NCBI RefSeq assembly: GCF_018704125.1
Contig: NZ_JAGTIS010000005.1
Location: forward strand, 186,001-250,000
DNA: 64,000 nt
Source of the DNA: Metapseudomonas boanensis
GTDB taxonomy: Bacteria > Pseudomonadota > Gammaproteobacteria > Pseudomonadales > Pseudomonadaceae
Reading direction: 5' to 3'
Positions 28,870 through 36,536 of this stretch are shown piece after piece; position 1 is the first letter of the stretch; every line of letters begins with the position of its first letter. Under the pieces are notes generated by a model. That model was not told where the DNA came from and did not search any database. It saw only the letters and a program-made list of their open reading frames with translations. The translations under genes and the position numbers were made by a program.

Positions 28870-28932
28870 TAGGAGCGAGCTCCGCTCGCGAAAGCTCCGG
28901 AACAAGGTTCGCGAGCAAAGCTTGCTCCTACA
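28870..28932. repeat. REP-like palindromic repeat, family A
   Basis: TAGGAGCGAGCTCCGCTCGCG on the left is mirrored by CGCGAGCAAAGCTTGCTCCTA on the right. It lies in the 87-bp gap between mmsA and the acyl-CoA dehydrogenase gene, inside an apparent operon, so it may act as a partial terminator or mRNA stabiliser. Confidence 0.8.
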
Positions 28933-28951
28933 CGTGATCAAGGCAGAGAAC

Positions 28952-30115
28952 ATGGATTTCGACCTGAACGAGGAACAGCGCCTGCTGGTGGAGAGCGCCC
29001 GCGCCTTCGCCAGCCACGAACTGGCTCCCGGAGCGGCGGACTGGGACCGCGACCATCACTTCCCGGTAGACGTGATCCGCCGCGCCGCCGAGCAGGGTTA
29101 TCTGGCGCTCTACATCAATGAAGAAGACGGTGGCCTGGGGCTTTCACGCCTCAGCGCATCGCTGATCTTCGAGCAATTGGCGGCCGGATGCGTGGCCACC
29201 ACCGCTTATCTGACCATTCACAACATGGCCGCCTGGATGCTCGCCTCGTTCGGCGATGCCGAACTCAAGGCGAGCTGGCTGCCCGGCCTGGTCGGTAGCG
29301 AGCTGCTGGCGTCCTACTGCCTGACCGAGCCGGATGCCGGCTCCGACGCTGCTCACCTGCGCACGCGTGCGCGCCGCGATGGCAATGACTATGTGCTCGA
29401 TGGCAGCAAATGTTTCATTTCCGGCGCTGGCAGCACGCAGGTGCTGATCGTCATGGCGCGTACAGGTCAAGACGGCGCCAAGGGCATCTCCTGTTTCCTG
29501 GTGCCGGCCGATGCCGAAGGCGTCCGCTATGGGCGCAACGAAGACAAGATGGGCTGGCGCGCCCAACCGACCCGCACCATCACCTTCGAAGGCGTGCGCA
29601 TCCCGGTGGGCAACCGCATCGGCCCCGAGGGCCAGGGGTTCGTCTACGCCATGAAAGGCCTGGACGGCGGCCGGCTGAATATCGCCAGCTGTTCCCTCGG
29701 CGCGGCCCAGGCAGCCCTGGAGCAGAGCCTGCGCTATGTGGAGGAACGCAAGCAGTTCGGCAAGCCACTGGCCGAGTTCCAGGCGCTGCAATTCAAGCTC
29801 GCCGACATGCTCACCGCGCTTACCGCCAGCCGGCAGATGGTGCGCCTGGCCGCCCACCGGCTGGACCAGCGGCATGCCGAGGCCAGTCTCTACTGCGCCA
29901 TGGCCAAGCGTTTTGCAACCGATCAGTGCTTCGAACTATGCAACGATGCGTTGCAGCTGCACGGCGGCTACGGCTACCTGAACGACTATCCTCTGGAGCG
30001 CTGGGTGCGTGATACCCGGGTGCACCAGATCCTTGAAGGCACCAATGAAATCATGCGCGTCATCATGGCGCGCCGTTTACTGGAACAGGGCGGCATGCTT
30101 GACCGCCTGCTGTGA
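28952..30115 (+). CDS. Acyl-CoA dehydrogenase, probably isobutyryl-CoA dehydrogenase
   Basis: This FAD enzyme would oxidise isobutyryl-CoA to methacrylyl-CoA. The 387-residue protein has acyl-CoA dehydrogenase blocks CLTEPDAGSDAAHLRTRA, GSKCFISGAGSTQVLIVMAR, RTITFEGVRIPVGNRIG and the C-terminal LHGGYGYLNDYPLERWVRD with LEGTNEIMRVIMAR holding the catalytic-base region. ATG 28952 gives MDFDLNEEQRLL, the classical start. Substrate assignment follows from its position within a complete valine pathway. Confidence 0.9.
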   Translation: MDFDLNEEQRLLVESARAFASHELAPGAADWDRDHHFPVDVIRRAAEQGYLALYINEEDGGLGLSRLSASLIFEQLAAGCVATTAYLTIHNMAAWMLASFGDAELKASWLPGLVGSELLASYCLTEPDAGSDAAHLRTRARRDGNDYVLDGSKCFISGAGSTQVLIVMARTGQDGAKGISCFLVPADAEGVRYGRNEDKMGWRAQPTRTITFEGVRIPVGNRIGPEGQGFVYAMKGLDGGRLNIASCSLGAAQAALEQSLRYVEERKQFGKPLAEFQALQFKLADMLTALTASRQMVRLAAHRLDQRHAEASLYCAMAKRFATDQCFELCNDALQLHGGYGYLNDYPLERWVRDTRVHQILEGTNEIMRVIMARRLLEQGGMLDRLL

Positions 30116-30125
30116 GGAGAACCTG

Positions 30126-30944
30126 ATGACCACTGCCGTTGAACAGTACCAACCCGGCGTATTCGACCTGACCCACAAGCTGACCGTGGAGAAGCATGGG
30201 CACACCGCGCTGCTCACCATCAACCATCCGCCGGCCAACACCTGGGATCGCGAATCGCTGATCGGCCTCAAGCAGCTGATCGAGCATCTCAACCACGACG
30301 ACAACATCTACGCCCTGGTAATCACCGGCCAGGGGCAGAAGTTCTTCAGTGCCGGGGCCGACCTCAACCTGTTCGCCGACGGCGACAAGGCCCGCGCGCG
30401 GGAAATGGCCCGCCGTTTTGGCGAAGCCTTCGAAGCGCTGCGCGATTTCCGTGGTGTTTCCATCGCCGCGATCAATGGCTACGCCATGGGTGGTGGCCTG
30501 GAATGCGCCCTGGCCTGCGACATCCGCATTGCCGAACGCCAGGCCCAGATGGCCTTGCCGGAAGCGACCGTGGGCCTGCTGCCCTGCGCTGGCGGCACCC
30601 AGGCCCTGCCGTGGCTGATCGGCGAAGGCTGGGCAAAGCGCATGATCCTCTGTGGCGAACGGGTCGATGCTGAAACCGCGCTGCGCATCGGCTTGGTGGA
30701 ACAAGTGGTGGACAGCGGCGAAGCACGTGGCACGGCCCTGCTGCTTGCGGCCAAGGTCGCGCGCCAGAGCCCGGTGGCCGTGCGCACCATCAAGCCGCTG
30801 ATCCAGGGTGCGCGCGAACGCGGACCGAACGGCTGGTTGCCCGAGGAGCGGGAGCGCTTCGTCGACCTGTTCGACGCCGATGACACCCGCGAAGGCGTCA
30901 ATGCCTTCCTGGAAAAACGCGATCCGCACTGGCGCAACAAGTAA
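30126..30944 (+). CDS. Enoyl-CoA hydratase, DspI-like
   Basis: The 272-residue crotonase would hydrate methacrylyl-CoA to 3-hydroxyisobutyryl-CoA. The oxyanion-hole segment FFSAGADLNLF is near 73-83 and the catalytic glutamates are E126 (MGGGLECALACD) and E146 (MALPEATVGLLPC). The protein strongly resembles my recollection of P. aeruginosa PA0745 (DspI), reported to make the dispersion signal cis-2-decenoic acid and with catalytic Glu at the same two positions. ATG 30126 follows GAGGAGAACCTG. It lies 10 bp after the dehydrogenase gene. Which role dominates here cannot be told from sequence. Confidence 0.88.
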   Translation: MTTAVEQYQPGVFDLTHKLTVEKHGHTALLTINHPPANTWDRESLIGLKQLIEHLNHDDNIYALVITGQGQKFFSAGADLNLFADGDKARAREMARRFGEAFEALRDFRGVSIAAINGYAMGGGLECALACDIRIAERQAQMALPEATVGLLPCAGGTQALPWLIGEGWAKRMILCGERVDAETALRIGLVEQVVDSGEARGTALLLAAKVARQSPVAVRTIKPLIQGARERGPNGWLPEERERFVDLFDADDTREGVNAFLEKRDPHWRNK

Positions 30945-30967
30945 TCAAGAGCGCGACGAGAACGACC

Positions 30968-32071
30968 ATGAATGTGAGTTTTGAAGAACGAATTGGCCTG
31001 CATGGCGCCCGTATCGGCATCGCCAGCCTGGATGCCGAAAGCAGCCTCAACGCCCTGTCCATGCCGATGATCGAGGCGCTGGATGCCAAGCTGCGCGCCT
31101 GGGCGGACGACCCTGAAATCGTCTGCGTCCTGCTGCGCGGCAACGGGCCCAAGGCCTTCTGTGCCGGTGGGGACGTGCGCCAACTGGTGGACGCCTGTCG
31201 CGAACACCCGGGCGAAGTGCCGCCGCTGGCGGGTCGCTTCTTCGCCGACGAGTACCGCCTCGACCATCGCATCCACACCTACCCCAAGCCACTGATCTGC
31301 TGGGCCCACGGCCATGTGCTGGGCGGTGGCATGGGGCTGATGCAGGGTGCCTCGATTCGCATCGTCACGCCGTCCAGCCGCCTGGGTATGCCGGAGATCA
31401 ACATTGGCCTCTACCCTGACGTCGGCGGCAGCTGGTTCCTGGCTCGCCTGCCCGGCAAGCTGGGCCTGTTCCTCGGCCTCGGTGCGAGCACCATCAACGC
31501 ACATGACGCGCTGGACCTCGACCTCGCCGACCGCTTCCTGCTCGATGACCAGCAGGACGCCTTGCTCGCCGGCCTGGTACAGCTCAACTGGCGCGACAAA
31601 CCGCAGGCCCAGCTCAACAGCCTGCTCAAGGCGCTGGAGCATGAGGCCCGTGGCCAGCTACCCGAGGCCCAATGGCTGCCCCGGCGCAAGCGTATCGACG
31701 AGTTGCTGGACGTCGCCGATCTGCCTTCGGCCTGGAAGGCCATGACAGCGCTGCAACACGACAGCGACGTGCCACTGGCCCGCGCCGCCAAGACCCTCGC
31801 CGCCGGCTGCCCACTCACTGCGCATCTGGTCTGGGAGCAGATCCGCCGAGCCAAACACCTGTCCCTGGCCGATGTGTTCCGCATGGAATATGCGATGAGC
31901 CTGAACTGCTGCCGCCACCCGGAGTTTCCCGAAGGCGTGCGCGCCCGGCTGATCGACAAGGACAATGCCCCGCGCTGGCACTGGCCGGACGTCGCGGCCA
32001 TTCCACAAGCTGTGATCGAGGCGCACTTCGAGCCAGTCTGGGAAGGGCCCCACCCGCTGCAGGACCTTTGA
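30968..32071 (+). CDS. 3-Hydroxyisobutyryl-CoA hydrolase family protein (crotonase fold)
   Basis: The 367-residue protein is longer than hydratases and has the features of 3-hydroxyisobutyryl-CoA hydrolases: KAFCAGGDVRQL, HGHVLGGGMGLMQGASIRIVT, MPEINIGLYPDVGGSWFLARLPG, and the C-terminal block FRMEYAMSLNCCRHPEFPEGVRARLIDKDNAPRW-type region. It would release 3-hydroxyisobutyrate from its CoA ester for MmsB. Context (mmsA, dehydrogenase, hydratase, mmsB) gives the pathway assignment; annotation as plain enoyl-CoA hydratase is common. Confidence 0.9.
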   Translation: MNVSFEERIGLHGARIGIASLDAESSLNALSMPMIEALDAKLRAWADDPEIVCVLLRGNGPKAFCAGGDVRQLVDACREHPGEVPPLAGRFFADEYRLDHRIHTYPKPLICWAHGHVLGGGMGLMQGASIRIVTPSSRLGMPEINIGLYPDVGGSWFLARLPGKLGLFLGLGASTINAHDALDLDLADRFLLDDQQDALLAGLVQLNWRDKPQAQLNSLLKALEHEARGQLPEAQWLPRRKRIDELLDVADLPSAWKAMTALQHDSDVPLARAAKTLAAGCPLTAHLVWEQIRRAKHLSLADVFRMEYAMSLNCCRHPEFPEGVRARLIDKDNAPRWHWPDVAAIPQAVIEAHFEPVWEGPHPLQDL

Positions 32072-32123
32072 TCCAAGAGACGGAGCAGGCCACCGGCCTG
32101 CTTCAACGCAAAGGAGACGCACG

Positions 32124-33008
32124 ATGAGCAAGATCGCCTTTATCGGCCTTGGACACATGGGCTTGCCCATGGCCCGCAACCTGCTCAAGGCCGGCCATGA
32201 ACTCAAGGTCTACGACCTGGTACAGGAGGCCATCGACGAGTTGGCCGCAGAAGGTGCCAAGGCCGCCCGGGATGCTCGCGATGCGGTTGCGGGCATGCAG
32301 GTGGTGATCACCATGCTGCCGGCCAGCAAGCATGTCGAAGGGTTGCTGCTGGGTGAAGGCGGCCTGCTGGAAAGCATCACAACCGGCAGCCTCGTGCTGG
32401 AATGCTCGACCATTGCGCCGGACTCCGCCCGCAAGGTTCACGCGGCCGCCAAGGCTCGGGGCATCGAAATGCTGGACGCGCCGGTTTCCGGTGGCACCGC
32501 CGGCGCCGCCGCTGGAACCCTGACTTTCATGGTCGGTGGCGACGCGGCGGCACTGGAGAAGGCCCGCCCGCTCTTTGCTGCCATGGGCAAGAACATCTTC
32601 CACGCCGGCCCCGATGGTGCTGGCCAGGTCGCCAAGGTGTGCAACAACCAGTTGCTCGCCGTGCAGATGATCGGCACCGCCGAGTCGATGGCCCTGGGGG
32701 TCGCCAACGGCCTGGACCCGACGACGCTGGCAGAAATCATGCGCCAGAGCTCGGGTGGCAACTGGGTGCTGGAACGCTACAACCCCTGGCCCGGCGTGAT
32801 GCTCAATGCACCGGCGAGCAAGGATTACGATGGCGGATTCATGGCCGAACTGATGGCCAAGGACCTCGGCCTGGCCCAGGAAACCGCACAGCACAGCCTG
32901 AGCAGTACGCCCATGGGCGCCCTGGCGTTGCAGCTCTATCGCCTGCTGCTCAAGCAGGGCAAGGGCAAGAAAGACTTCTCGGTGGTGCAGAAGCTGTTCA
33001 CGGAGTGA
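32124..33008 (+). CDS. mmsB: 3-Hydroxyisobutyrate dehydrogenase
   Basis: MmsB oxidises 3-hydroxyisobutyrate to methylmalonate semialdehyde with NAD. The 294-residue beta-hydroxyacid dehydrogenase begins with the family signature FIGLGHMGLPMARNLLKAGH (Rossmann Gly motif). It has the substrate-binding DAPVSGGTAGAAAGTLTFMVGG, the catalytic-Lys region GAGQVAKVCNNQLLA, and the cofactor/substrate block DYDGGFMAELMAKDLGLA. AAGGAG precedes the ATG. It is the last gene of the valine run; a modest hairpin (33070-33075 with 33084-33089) follows. Confidence 0.95.
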   Translation: MSKIAFIGLGHMGLPMARNLLKAGHELKVYDLVQEAIDELAAEGAKAARDARDAVAGMQVVITMLPASKHVEGLLLGEGGLLESITTGSLVLECSTIAPDSARKVHAAAKARGIEMLDAPVSGGTAGAAAGTLTFMVGGDAAALEKARPLFAAMGKNIFHAGPDGAGQVAKVCNNQLLAVQMIGTAESMALGVANGLDPTTLAEIMRQSSGGNWVLERYNPWPGVMLNAPASKDYDGGFMAELMAKDLGLAQETAQHSLSSTPMGALALQLYRLLLKQGKGKKDFSVVQKLFTE

Positions 33009-33151
33009 GCCGGCAAACTGGCCGCTGCCGAAGCTCGACGTCAGCTGCGCCCAAGGGGCGTCTACGACAGAAGCCATTTTCTGGGCTTCAATGAGAAAGC
33101 AGCGGCAAGCGGGTCCCATCACACTGCGCGTCAACAGGGAGAAGCCAGACA

Positions 33152-33490
33152 ATGCTCCATATCCAACGCGACGATCAGGGACGTTTGATCCGTGTGGAGG
33201 CAGACCCATTCGACGGCTCCAACGGAACGCTTCAGCCCGATGCCCCGGAAGTCCAGACTTGGTACAAGCGACTCGAAGTCCAGAACAGGCTGCTGCAACT
33301 CAAGCAAAGCGACCTGGATATGATCCGGGTGCTCGACGACCTGATCGAGGTACTGATGAGGCAGGGCATCATCCGCATCACGGATCTCCCCGCCGCCGCC
33401 CAGTCCAAGTTGCTCAGCCGCACCCAGGCACGGGAAAACCTCGGAGGCCTCGACCGTCTGATCGAGGACGAAGATTCCGGGGTTATCTGA
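33152..33490 (+). CDS. Conserved small hypothetical protein
   Basis: The 112-residue protein (MLHIQRDDQGRLIRVEADPF...) is soluble and charged. It contains the central helix YKRLEVQNRLLQLKQSDLDMIRVLDDLIEVLMRQGIIRITDLPAAAQSKLLSR-type region, which looks like a coiled-coil-prone helical segment. GGAG lies 10 bases before the ATG. I recognise the type as common in pseudomonads but know no function. It converges on the small membrane gene at 33501. Confidence 0.75.
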   Translation: MLHIQRDDQGRLIRVEADPFDGSNGTLQPDAPEVQTWYKRLEVQNRLLQLKQSDLDMIRVLDDLIEVLMRQGIIRITDLPAAAQSKLLSRTQARENLGGLDRLIEDEDSGVI

Positions 33491-33500
33491 AGCCCAGTGC

Positions 33501-33680
33501 TCAGCGCGTGCCACGCAAGTGAAGAATGCCGAACAACAGCACCTGAATGCGCTCCAGCCAGGGGAATGGCCGGCTCCTGATACGCCGATCGAACAGCATG
33601 GCCTCGGCGATGTACGCCAACAGCACGGCCACCAGCCCCAACATTGCCAGTGCGCCTTCGGCGAACGACAGGACGTGCAT
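33501..33680 (-). CDS. Small single-span membrane protein
   Basis: 59 residues, starting MHVLSFAEGALAMLGLVAV. One strongly hydrophobic helix (about 8-29) is followed by a basic segment (DRRIRSRPFPWLERI) and a second short hydrophobic stretch. GGAGA sits five bases upstream of the ATG at 33678-33680. A longer in-frame extension to 33785 is poor in hydrophobic residues and is rejected. Function unknown; it lies between a convergent hypothetical gene and a lipoprotein gene on its own strand. Confidence 0.6.
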   Translation of the reverse strand: MHVLSFAEGALAMLGLVAVLLAYIAEAMLFDRRIRSRPFPWLERIQVLLFGILHLRGTR

Positions 33681-33820
33681 AGGATTTCTCCGAGGATGGA
33701 CTGGCCTCGCAGTCTGCCTCGCCCCGCCCCGGCTGCCCTCTGCACTTGAGGTGGGCCAATGCACTTTGCACCTGCTACCCCGCAAGCGGGCAGGCAGGTG
33801 CAGAGCATCATGGAGAGGGA

Positions 33821-34315
33821 TTAGTAACGATTGCGCTGCGACCAGTCGCTCCGATCATGGCGCATTGGATTGTTATGCGGACGAGCCTTGTAACCCGTCT
33901 GGACCTGGTAGTGGCCCGGGTTGTTCTGTCCCCAACTCTTCAGCCGCGGCGTGTAGTCATGGCGGCGTTCCTGATAATTGTCGTACCGCGGCTGATAGCG
34001 GCGGTCGTAGCGATAATTGTGATCACGGTCGTCATAGCGCCGGTCATGACGGTATTGGTAAGGCGGCTTATGGCGGGGTGGGTTGTAGTAAGGCTGGTTG
34101 TGGTACTTGCTGCGCTTGTCGTAATAGCGATGGGTGCCATAGCGGCGTTCATCCGCGATGTAATAGTCCGAGCGTGGGGCGTCGTAATGGTGATAGACCC
34201 GGTAATCGCCACCATCGTAATAACGGCCACGGTAATCGTCATAGTCATAGTCGTAAACCGCACAACCGCTCAGGGTCAGACTCAGCACGGCGAGTAAGAA
34301 TGCTCGATAAGACAT
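33821..34315 (-). CDS. Tyrosine- and arginine-rich lipoprotein
   Basis: The 164-residue precursor starts MSYRAFLLAVLSLTLSGC, a signal peptide with lipobox LSGC, so it should be anchored by Cys18. The mature part of about 147 residues contains some 29 tyrosines (near 20 percent) with many Arg, Asp and His, in irregular units such as YDYDYDDYRGRYYD and RYDDRDHNYRYDRRY. It has no recognisable folded domain. Such composition suggests a disordered, surface or cell-wall-associated protein; function unknown. The opposite strand shows a long hydrophobic shadow ORF that I reject. Confidence 0.75.
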   Translation of the reverse strand: MSYRAFLLAVLSLTLSGCAVYDYDYDDYRGRYYDGGDYRVYHHYDAPRSDYYIADERRYGTHRYYDKRSKYHNQPYYNPPRHKPPYQYRHDRRYDDRDHNYRYDRRYQPRYDNYQERRHDYTPRLKSWGQNNPGHYQVQTGYKARPHNNPMRHDRSDWSQRNRY

Positions 34316-34546
34316 GGCGGCCTCCTTCGACCGCAAGGATGGTGCAGACCGATGTCAGCACCTAGGATTTCTCCCACTCGGTTTGACAGCATTTCCAGCC
34401 GATCATTGCGCCGTTGCCTATGGGAATAATCCATTACCAGTTGTTGCAAAGTTCCCACCACAGAACAGCCGATGACCCACCGCGGTTTGGCGCAGGTCGC
34501 CGCAGCCGCTAGAGTTCAGTACGGCCCCATCGCACAAGGATCCGCA

Positions 34547-35623
34547 ATGCCGCCGCTCACCCGCGACCAGGCGCAACAACGCGCTGACGATATCCAGGCG
34601 TTCTACCGCGAGGTGGAGCGTTTGCACGAGGAGCAGGCACTGCTGCTGCCCCCCGAGCAACTCGATCGGCTGGGCGGCCACCACCAGCGGCTGCTAGCCG
34701 ACTTTCGCGCCGCCTACGATATCGACCAGGACGCCCAGGCCCGTCGGCTGTCCCTGAGCATGCGCATCGCTTCCTTGCTCGGCGCCCTGGCCCTGGCCGC
34801 GAGCCTGCTGTTCTTCTTCTACCAGTTCTGGGGACTGTTCACCGAAACGGCCCAGGTCTGCATTCTCGCCGGGTCGTCTATCGGCACCCTCCTGCTGACC
34901 TTTCTGGTCCGCCAGCGCGACCCATCGGGCTACTTCTGCCGACTGGCCGCCACCCTCGCCTTTGCTTGCTTCGTGCTGAACATCAGCATGCTCGGCCAGA
35001 TTTTCAACATCACGCCGAGCGACCGCGCCCTGCTACCTTGGGCTGCCTATGCGCTTCTCCTGGCCTATGCCTGCGAATCCCGGCTGCTGCTGGGCGCCGG
35101 CCTGGTCTGCATCCTGGCGCTGATCGCCACCCGCCTGGCGAGCTGGACCGGCTTTTACTGGCTCGACGTCGTCGAGCGGCCGGAACACCTGTTGCCTGCC
35201 GCACTGCTGATCTTCCTCGTGCCACTGTTCATCTCCCAGGCACGCTACCAGGGCTTTGCCAGTACCTACCGGGTCATCGGGCTGCTCGGGCTGTTCATTC
35301 CCGTACTGGCCCTGGCCAACTGGAGCAATGGCAGCTACCTGCCGTTCGATGACGATCTGGTGGAAGGCTTCTACCAGCTCCTCGGGTTCACCGGCGCAGC
35401 CCTGACCATCTGGTTTGGCAATCGCCGCGATTGGCCAGAGGTGGTACACACCGGCCTGCTGTTCTTTGTGATCTTCCTCTACATCAAGCTGTTCGACTGG
35501 TGGTGGGAGGTCATGCCCAAATACCTGTTCTTCCTCGTGCTTGGACTGGTCGCGGTCCTGATCCTGCTGGTACTCGGCCGCCTGCGCCGCGTCCAGGGAC
35601 GCAAGGGAGGGACCGCAGCATGA
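34547..35623 (+). CDS. DUF2157 family membrane protein
   Basis: The 358-residue protein has a soluble N-terminal region of about 75 residues (DIQAFYREVERLHEEQALLLPPEQLDRL) and then roughly ten membrane helices, the layout of DUF2157 proteins. AAGGA precedes ATG 34547. Its stop overlaps the next start in an ATGA arrangement, so the two proteins are probably made together and may interact. No transport motif is visible; function unknown. Confidence 0.82.
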   Translation: MPPLTRDQAQQRADDIQAFYREVERLHEEQALLLPPEQLDRLGGHHQRLLADFRAAYDIDQDAQARRLSLSMRIASLLGALALAASLLFFFYQFWGLFTETAQVCILAGSSIGTLLLTFLVRQRDPSGYFCRLAATLAFACFVLNISMLGQIFNITPSDRALLPWAAYALLLAYACESRLLLGAGLVCILALIATRLASWTGFYWLDVVERPEHLLPAALLIFLVPLFISQARYQGFASTYRVIGLLGLFIPVLALANWSNGSYLPFDDDLVEGFYQLLGFTGAALTIWFGNRRDWPEVVHTGLLFFVIFLYIKLFDWWWEVMPKYLFFLVLGLVAVLILLVLGRLRRVQGRKGGTAA

Positions 35624-36417
35624 GCATTCTCAAACCCCGTCACGGTCTGCTCGCGGGCCTTGCCATCATCCTCCTGGCCAATGCCGTCGCCCTGGCCGGC
35701 GTCTGGCAGAACCGAACCGGGGAGCCGGAAAGTCGCCTGCTGCTCTCCGGGCGCGAATTGCAGCGTGACCACGAATGGTCGCGGAAGGAGAACAGAGGCC
35801 TGACGCTTCGGCTGGATTGGCGCCGCCCAAGCAAGGCGGACGGCGACGATCGTTACCTGCGCCAGCCGCTCGACGAAGCGCAGTTGCTTGCTCTGGGCTT
35901 TCGCGCTCCCGATAAGGGCAAACCCCGCCCTCAGCGCAACAATCGTCGTCGTGAAGCGTTGGTGGTACTGGAACTCGATGGCCCCGCCTATCTGGCAGAA
36001 CTGGAACGTGAATCGCAACGCCGCGAACGCGCCCGCCGGGCCCTCGCGGCAGAGCCCGGCGACAAGCACCTGCAGGATGCCGACCGCGCCGCGCAACAAG
36101 CCCTGGAACGTGAAAAAACGCAGCAGAGCAGACTCTTCGCCGTGGACGTCGGGCTGGACCGCCAGGCATTGCGCCAGCGCTATCCCGATCGCGAGCGTTA
36201 CGCCATCGTACCCGGCACGGTTCAGGCCTGGCTCCATGAAGGGCAGCTGCAAGGCCAGCTCAGCCAACTGCGCATCAGCACGATCAATGTGCCGTACGCC
36301 TGGCGCCACCCCCTGGGCGAGCGCCTGGCCTCGGAAAAAGCCCAATTCTTAGTACAGGTCAGCTTTGGCCAGAGCCTGGAGCCCTGGGTCAGCGCCGCCC
36401 CTGACCTTGAGCGGTAA
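35620..36417 (+). CDS. Membrane-anchored partner of the DUF2157 protein (DUF4824-like)
   Basis: The 265-residue protein has one N-terminal membrane helix (about 8-28) and a periplasmic, highly charged domain including RRREALVVLELDGPAYLAELERESQRRERARRAL and RYAIVPGTVQAWLHEGQLQGQL. Its ATG overlaps the TGA of the DUF2157 gene by 4 bp. I associate the type with DUF4824, at moderate confidence. A two-gene membrane complex of unknown role is the likely picture. Confidence 0.7.
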   Translation: MSILKPRHGLLAGLAIILLANAVALAGVWQNRTGEPESRLLLSGRELQRDHEWSRKENRGLTLRLDWRRPSKADGDDRYLRQPLDEAQLLALGFRAPDKGKPRPQRNNRRREALVVLELDGPAYLAELERESQRRERARRALAAEPGDKHLQDADRAAQQALEREKTQQSRLFAVDVGLDRQALRQRYPDRERYAIVPGTVQAWLHEGQLQGQLSQLRISTINVPYAWRHPLGERLASEKAQFLVQVSFGQSLEPWVSAAPDLER

Positions 36418-36536
36418 GGCCAGGGACGCGCCTGGCAATTGATTGAATAGCTGTATGAATTTACTGCAAGCCAGCAGTGACGCCATTTCCACCGCACGCT
36501 AGCATTGCGCCATTAAAATTGAGGTCGCCGTCCCTG

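Noticed and set aside
33746..34297. Hydrophobic 183-codon frame on the plus strand that looks like a membrane protein
   Set aside because: It is the complement of the tyrosine-rich lipoprotein gene; Tyr (TAY) and Arg/Asp codons read in reverse give Val/Ile-rich codons. The lipobox and start on the minus strand are more convincing.
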